Under the pieces are notes generated by a model. It saw nothing but the letters and a program-made list of their open reading frames with translations. It did no database searches and was not told where the DNA came from. DNA of 64,000 nucleotides from Terebella lapidaria (Eukaryota; Annelida; Polychaeta; Terebellida; Terebellidae). Positions 59,965-64,000 of the stretch are shown one piece after another; positions within the stretch are counted from its first letter, which is position 1, and each line of letters opens with the position of its first letter. The DNA lies in contig OX424563.1 of NCBI GenBank assembly GCA_949152475.1, positions 22,355,001 to 22,419,000 on the forward strand, given 5' to 3'. The translations under genes and the position numbers were made by a program.

Positions 59965-61053
59965 TCACTGGCGATCCACCTCGCTTTCGGACGTCTCCGC
60001 CAGCCTGTCCCGAGTGTCTGTATATGCTCGGAGCTGTTCCCGGAGCAGCTTGGTCTCTCGGACGTGGGCTCGCAGCTCCTTCCGGTGGCTCTTCTCTCGT
60101 TGAGAGGCCTCCCCTCGCAGCTGCAGCACCTCGGCCTCGAGCTGTCTCTGCTCCTCCTTGGCTTGGAGCCGAGCCTCCGCTTGGGTGAGGTGGCGTCGTC
60201 CCATGGCTATCGTGGATGCCAGGTCCTCCAGGGCCTTCTCTCCGGCAGTGACCGCTCTGCCCAGGCCCTCCACATACGGTCGCAGTTGGTCCTCCTCCTC
60301 CGGAACGGGCTTGAGGTACCAACTCAGGTCTAGGGGCTTGTAGGTAGGGGCCGAGTCTCTGGGAACGGGGGGTCCGTCGTCCTCGGGGGTGGGGGCCTCC
60401 GGGGATTCCGCCTCTCTCCGCTCCTGCTGAGACTCCGGTTCCTCTTCGCTATTCGGGGGGTCGTCCTCGGGGTCTGGGGCGTCCTCTGACCTGGGGGCGT
60501 CCTCCCGGGGGCTTGACGGCGTGGAGCTGGTCGTCCCGCTGGCCGCAAAGCTGACAGTCTTCAGCTCAGGGGCAGACACAGTAGTCGGACCATCTCGGGG
60601 GTCGGACACGGGCGTGTCGGTCGTCGTCCTCCTCCGTCCTGGCTTGAGGGTGTTGCCGCTGGCATGCGACGTCTCATGCCGGTCTCTGTCAGCTCGGCGG
60701 GCGAATCGCTGGCTGCACATCTTGCAGAGGTGCCGCCCCTCCTTCTGCGTGTGTTTGGTCGCCACGTGTCGGCTAAAGTTGGATGCCGTCACGTGGATCC
60801 GGCAGGGGCTGCACCAGCGTCGCCCTCTCTCGGTGGACAACTTCCGGGCAGGGGACCGTCGACCTCCTCGGGGCTCCTCACGACGCTCCCGGCTCCTCGA
60901 GCGCTCCCGCTTTCGGTCAGGCTTGGTAGGTGGGTCGCTCATCTTGTCGACTTCAAGGGGCAGAAAGTCAGCCAAGTCGAAATCTGGAACGTCCCCGAAA
61001 TCTTCGTCTGCAAATGCGGGTATCTCAATGATCTGCAGAGTTGGTGTGTTCAT
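59965..61053 (-). CDS. Accessory C2H2 zinc-finger/coiled-coil protein of the Ty3-like element
   Basis: 362 residues, in the place (between pol and the 3' LTR) where an envelope gene sits in some LTR elements, but with no signal peptide or membrane segment. It starts acidic (MNTPTLQIIEIPAFADEDFG), then has an Arg/Ser-rich basic stretch (~43-80). Two zinc-finger-like motifs follow: C81-x2-C84-x11-H96-x4-H101 and C110-x2-C113-x12-H126-x3-H130. Next comes a Pro/Glu-rich low-complexity region (~130-240), and finally ~100 residues rich in Glu, Arg, Gln and Leu (YVEGLGRAVTAGEKALEDLA onward) that should form a coiled coil. A nuclear or nucleic-acid-binding, self-associating protein is the reasonable inference; I recognise no named family. 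TATATAAG sits 35 bp before the ATG, which would leave a very short leader. The +strand frames over this ORF are shadows. Confidence 0.75.
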   Translation of the reverse strand: MNTPTLQIIEIPAFADEDFGDVPDFDLADFLPLEVDKMSDPPTKPDRKRERSRSRERREEPRGGRRSPARKLSTERGRRWCSPCRIHVTASNFSRHVATKHTQKEGRHLCKMCSQRFARRADRDRHETSHASGNTLKPGRRRTTTDTPVSDPRDGPTTVSAPELKTVSFAASGTTSSTPSSPREDAPRSEDAPDPEDDPPNSEEEPESQQERREAESPEAPTPEDDGPPVPRDSAPTYKPLDLSWYLKPVPEEEDQLRPYVEGLGRAVTAGEKALEDLASTIAMGRRHLTQAEARLQAKEEQRQLEAEVLQLRGEASQREKSHRKELRAHVRETKLLREQLRAYTDTRDRLAETSESEVDRQ

Positions 61054-61087
61054 GGTTGAAGTGATGACGGAATCGTAGGCCGGCCTG

Positions 61088-61095
61088 CTTATATA
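61088..61095 (-). promoter_or_regulatory. Internal TATA box upstream of the accessory ORF
   Basis: TATATAAG on the minus strand (TTCTATATAAGCAGGCCGG), ~35 bp before the accessory ORF's start codon and 70-190 bp downstream of the second TTCCGCGAA array. The architecture copies that of the LTR promoter. Confidence 0.5.
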
Positions 61096-61164
61096 GAAAA
61101 GGCGCGGACCAGGGATCTGGGGGAAAAAGCATTGTCGTGGAACGAAATAACGTTTTTCGCTTGC

Positions 61165-61282
61165 TTCCGCGAACGGTTCTTCCGCGAACGCTGCTTCCGC
61201 GAACGTGCTTCCGCGAACGGTACTTCCGCGAACGCTGCTTCCGCGAACGCTGCTTCCGCGAACGGTTCTTCCGCGAACGCTC
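61165..61282. repeat. TTCCGCGAA palindrome array upstream of the accessory ORF
   Basis: Eight exact TTCCGCGAA words at 14-16-bp spacing, separated by CGGTTC, CGCTGC, CGTGC or CGGTAC. Cleaner than the LTR array. It starts directly at the end of the pol frame. Confidence 0.9.
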
Positions 61283-61292
61283 CCGTCATCGT

Positions 61293-64000
61293 TTACATCG
61301 TTTGGACTGCATTCCCGCTGTTTTCCACTCGTCCCTCGTCATCACTGGGGGTCCGGACTGGGGTCACATCGTCCGGATTGGGTATCCAGGCGTCGGTTTC
61401 AGGGGTGAACCAGCACCTTTTTATATTGTCAATGTGGACATCTTTAATCTTGCCACCGGGTCGATCTTGTATGGACACCATCCATCCGAGATGAGACTTC
61501 ACAACGAGATAAGGTCCCGTCCACCCTAGTCCTAGTTTTGGTCTAGCCTTTGGAGGGTACCAATACATCACCCAGGTGCCCACCGGAAAATGTCGAGCGG
61601 CTGATTTTATGTCATGATGGCGCTTTTGTCGCACCGTAGCCGTCTTCAGGCACTCTCGGGCAGTCTCGTGAGCTTGTATGGTGGCTTCCTTCACCCATTC
61701 GACGTATTCGGACGCACACTCGGGGACTGGTCCTCCCAAATCGTCCGGTTTCGTCCGGTACCTCAGGTCCAATGGGGTGGTTGCCTCCCGTCCCATCATC
61801 ATTCGAAATGGTGTACACCCGGTGCTTTCGTGTACTGAGGTTCTATAAGTCGCCATCACGTAGGGCAGATGGTCGTCCCAGTCGTCATGGTTCTCGTCCA
61901 CGACCACGGCCAGAAGGTTCAGCAGGGTCCGGTTGAATCGCTCGACCATCCCGTCTGATTTGGCGTGATAAGGGGTCGTCCGAGTCTTCTCCCCTCCTAG
62001 GATCTTGATCATCTCAAGGAAAAGCTTACTCTCGAACTCTCGTCCCTGGTCGGTGTGTATCTTGGCTGGCATTCCCAGGCGGCACACGAACTCAGTCACA
62101 AAGACGTCCGCCACCGTCTGAGCCTCATGGTTGGGTAGAGCGTAGGCCTCAGTCCACTTGGTGAAATAATCACCCACGACCAGTATATACCGGTTCCCAG
62201 AATTGGTGATCGTTCCAGGCTCCAAAATGTCCATGGCCACCCTTTCTAGCCGATCGCCTACCGGTAGATTTCCCATGGGGTGGTACTTGGGCCCCGGTCG
62301 CGGCTTTCTCCCACTACACTTCGGGCACTCCCGGCACCAACGCTCCACGTCCTTCGTCATACCCGGCCAGTACATTCTCGTTTTTAGTCGGTGGACTGTT
62401 TTGGTGACTCCCTGGTGACTCATCAGCTTGCCGGTGTGGACCTCCTTCATGACGGCGCGTCTCAGGACCTGTGGAACGACCAGTTGATGGATTGGTGCGT
62501 TCTGGCAAGCCGCTTGGTACCGCCGGTACAGAAGCCCATCACGTAGCTCCAGCTGGTCCCACTGTTGCCACAGAGTCTTCATTTGCTGACTTTTTGTTCT
62601 GACTTCGGGCCATGCAGGTCTCTCAGTGAAAATATTCTTCCACCCGAGGATGCCTCCAACTTCAGGGTCGGCTCGTTGAAGGGTCACTAGGTCCTCCTGG
62701 GAATAACCATTCAGGACCTGGGCCTCCGGGGCTCCCTCCATCGGATTCCGGCGTCCTCCCGTAGCCATAGCCCGCGTGACAGCTAGCATTTGTTTGTCTG
62801 GATCTCGGAGCACAGGGTTGGGGCATGGGTCCAGGAAGGGCTCCTCTCGGCAGCGCATCCACACGTCGGCCGTCGCGCCGATCGCTGCTCCGGCCACAAC
62901 CTCCGGTCCCAAACCATGCAGTGCGAGGAGCATCATCAGGAGAAACCAAACCCAGGCAGAGGGGCGGAGCTGATGCAGGGTTCTGCAGACGCTCCTGGCT
63001 CCTTCCTCCGTCTGTGGGGGGCTCCGGTCAGGCAGGCATTCCTCGGTCGGCTGGGTAGTCGTCCTCGGGTCCTCCTGGCAGCGCACCTCCCAGATCTGGA
63101 ATATCCCGACTCCATCTCCGCAATAGTAGTCCTCCGTCCAGGGCTCCACAGGGACCTCCCGCAAGATGTTAACTTGAGGTCCTCCGGGGCTCCATCCTTC
63201 TCCGCTGATCGGTGGAAGCAGATCCTCGTCAGAGAGGTCCTCCAGGGGTAGGGGACACTCCTCCTGAGTCGGACAGGCCTCCTCTTCTCCTTCGGGTCTT
63301 GTGGTGTGGCGAGGGGCGGGACAATCCGGTCTCCGGCACTGTCGGCATCTGGACATCCCGTCTGCATTCCCGTGTTGTACTCCCGGTCGGACCTCACACC
63401 TGAAGGCGTAGCTGGCGATGCGAGCTGCCCATCTAGCGATCATTCCTTCCGCATCCCGAAAGTTCAGTAGCCACTTGAGAGAGGCGTGGTCGGTTCGTAG
63501 TAAGAACGCTCTCCCCCACAAGAAATGTCTGAAATGGTGTATCATACTGACGACGGCCAGGAGCTCCCGCTTGGTGGTGCAGTAATTCCGCTGGGTGTCC
63601 CTCAGGGTTCTGGAAGCATAGGCGATCACCCGCTCTCGTCCGTCCTGCACTTGGGATAAGACGCCTCCCACTCCGTAGCCGCTAGCATCAGTATCTAAAA
63701 TAAATTCTTGGTCCATGTCAGGGTACACCAGCAGGGGGTGCTCGGTCAGGGGTTGACGCAGCGCCTCGAACGCCTGCTGATGAGCCTCGCTCCAATGGTA
63801 GTTGACTTCCTTCTTTAACAGGTGGTTGAGGGGTCCCGCTCGGGTGGCAAAGTCAGGGATGAATCTGCGGTAGTACCCCACGAACCCAAGGAAGCTCCTT
63901 AGTTCTGTCAAGGTGGTCGGAGGAACCATTTTTGTTACAGCTTCGACCTTGGCAGGGTCGCACTGGATGCCTCGGTCGGACACGACATGGCCCAGGAAGT
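61293..64000 (-). CDS. pol: pol of the Ty3-like element (RT end, RNase H, integrase); continues beyond the window
   Basis: Reverse-transcribes and integrates the element. The frame is open to the window edge; FLGHVVSDRGI at 63999-63967 is the end of reverse transcriptase, so the Met at 63983 is internal. Then come the RT connection (FLGFVGYYRRFIPDFATRAG), RNase H (DTDASGYGVGG, KRELLAVV, RTDHASLKWL), and a ~200-residue spacer with a Cys-rich start, an acidic part and a hydrophobic run (AWVWFLLMMLLALHGLG, ~62960-62900). The integrase has an HHCC module (HTGKLMSHQG, WCRECPKC), the D-D-E core (AMDILEP, HTDQGREFES, GMVERFNRTL) and a GPY-type C-terminus (WTGPYLVV). The visible part looks whole. Family: Ty3/Gypsy; the exact clade is not determined. 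Confidence 0.9.
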   Translation of the reverse strand, partial: FLGHVVSDRGIQCDPAKVEAVTKMVPPTTLTELRSFLGFVGYYRRFIPDFATRAGPLNHLLKKEVNYHWSEAHQQAFEALRQPLTEHPLLVYPDMDQEFILDTDASGYGVGGVLSQVQDGRERVIAYASRTLRDTQRNYCTTKRELLAVVSMIHHFRHFLWGRAFLLRTDHASLKWLLNFRDAEGMIARWAARIASYAFRCEVRPGVQHGNADGMSRCRQCRRPDCPAPRHTTRPEGEEEACPTQEECPLPLEDLSDEDLLPPISGEGWSPGGPQVNILREVPVEPWTEDYYCGDGVGIFQIWEVRCQEDPRTTTQPTEECLPDRSPPQTEEGARSVCRTLHQLRPSAWVWFLLMMLLALHGLGPEVVAGAAIGATADVWMRCREEPFLDPCPNPVLRDPDKQMLAVTRAMATGGRRNPMEGAPEAQVLNGYSQEDLVTLQRADPEVGGILGWKNIFTERPAWPEVRTKSQQMKTLWQQWDQLELRDGLLYRRYQAACQNAPIHQLVVPQVLRRAVMKEVHTGKLMSHQGVTKTVHRLKTRMYWPGMTKDVERWCRECPKCSGRKPRPGPKYHPMGNLPVGDRLERVAMDILEPGTITNSGNRYILVVGDYFTKWTEAYALPNHEAQTVADVFVTEFVCRLGMPAKIHTDQGREFESKLFLEMIKILGGEKTRTTPYHAKSDGMVERFNRTLLNLLAVVVDENHDDWDDHLPYVMATYRTSVHESTGCTPFRMMMGREATTPLDLRYRTKPDDLGGPVPECASEYVEWVKEATIQAHETARECLKTATVRQKRHHDIKSAARHFPVGTWVMYWYPPKARPKLGLGWTGPYLVVKSHLGWMVSIQDRPGGKIKDVHIDNIKRCWFTPETDAWIPNPDDVTPVRTPSDDEGRVENSGNAVQTM

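Larger units (their letters stand above)
59021..64000 (-). mobile_element. Ty3-like LTR retroelement, 3' part (continues beyond the window)
   Basis: Minus-strand element with, in order, pol (running off the edge at 64000 to 61293), a palindrome-repeat block with TATA box, an extra ORF (61053-59965), a polypurine tract (around 59846-59860, AGAAAGGGTGGAG) and the 3' LTR (59844-59021). It is GC-rich in strong contrast to its surroundings, which points to a recent arrival or different mutational history. It looks whole over the visible part; the 5' LTR, gag and the start of pol are outside the window. Treated as a virus-like fossil. Confidence 0.88.

Noticed and set aside
60521-61078. 185-codon and 131-codon plus-strand frames
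   Set aside because: Antisense shadows of the GC-rich accessory ORF.
59590-61282. Heat-shock elements in the TTCCGCGAA arrays
   Set aside because: Heat-shock factor needs TTC and GAA separated by two bases; here the gap is three.

Overview
The window is nuclear DNA from an animal, most likely a marine invertebrate and probably a lophotrochozoan such as a mollusc. This rests on intron-containing animal genes with GT-AG splicing, AT-rich intergenic DNA full of small non-coding transposons, tRNA-derived SINEs and lineage-typical Ty3 elements. I cannot name the species. Only two host genes can be read from start to stop: an SNRNP27 spliceosome gene (727-4180, eight coding exons) and a BTB/POZ protein whose core matches the plant NPH3/RPT2-like family (16331-21185, four coding exons).

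Region by region: 0.7-4.2 kb holds SNRNP27, with an unusual run of about 20 Met-Asp-Arg-Gly repeats in exon 2. From 5.6 to 10.9 kb lies a cluster of an unclassified transposon family in both orientations, packed with internal ~115-134 bp repeats rich in AGGTCA half-sites. From 11 to 16 kb are a MITE with 13-bp inverted ends, a hairpin-type repeat and a 41-bp x 5 tandem repeat. From 16.3 to 22 kb lies the BTB/NPH3-like gene. From 22 to 27.9 kb are dispersed repeats, an E-box cluster, a tentative LTR, a SINE remnant and a TTAA-flanked MITE.

From 27.9 to 59 kb the DNA is built by tandem duplication around a single GPCR exon. Two broken Ty3/Gypsy fossils (27.9-31.8 and 35.5-38.6 kb) each precede an almost identical 3.7-kb segment ending in that exon. 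The constant 6,878-bp offset and a chimeric middle element point to unequal crossing over between Ty3 copies. Two further diverged units and a partial third follow (42.4-47.8, 48.4-57.6, 57.6-58.95 kb). Transposon insertions shared by, or private to, single units (hAT MITE shared; unclassified element, LINE and SINE private) give a relative chronology.

The right edge (59.0-64.0 kb, minus strand) is the 3' part of a GC-rich Ty3-like LTR element that looks whole over the visible part. It has an 824-bp LTR, an open pol frame running off the window, and an extra ORF between pol and LTR with two C2H2 zinc fingers and a coiled coil. A TATA box plus a block of TTCCGCGAA palindromes occurs both in the LTR and just upstream of the extra ORF, suggesting a duplicated promoter.

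The candidates for something little described are the animal NPH3-like gene, the accessory zinc-finger ORF with its own promoter module, and the nuclear-receptor half-site arrays carried by the unclassified transposons.
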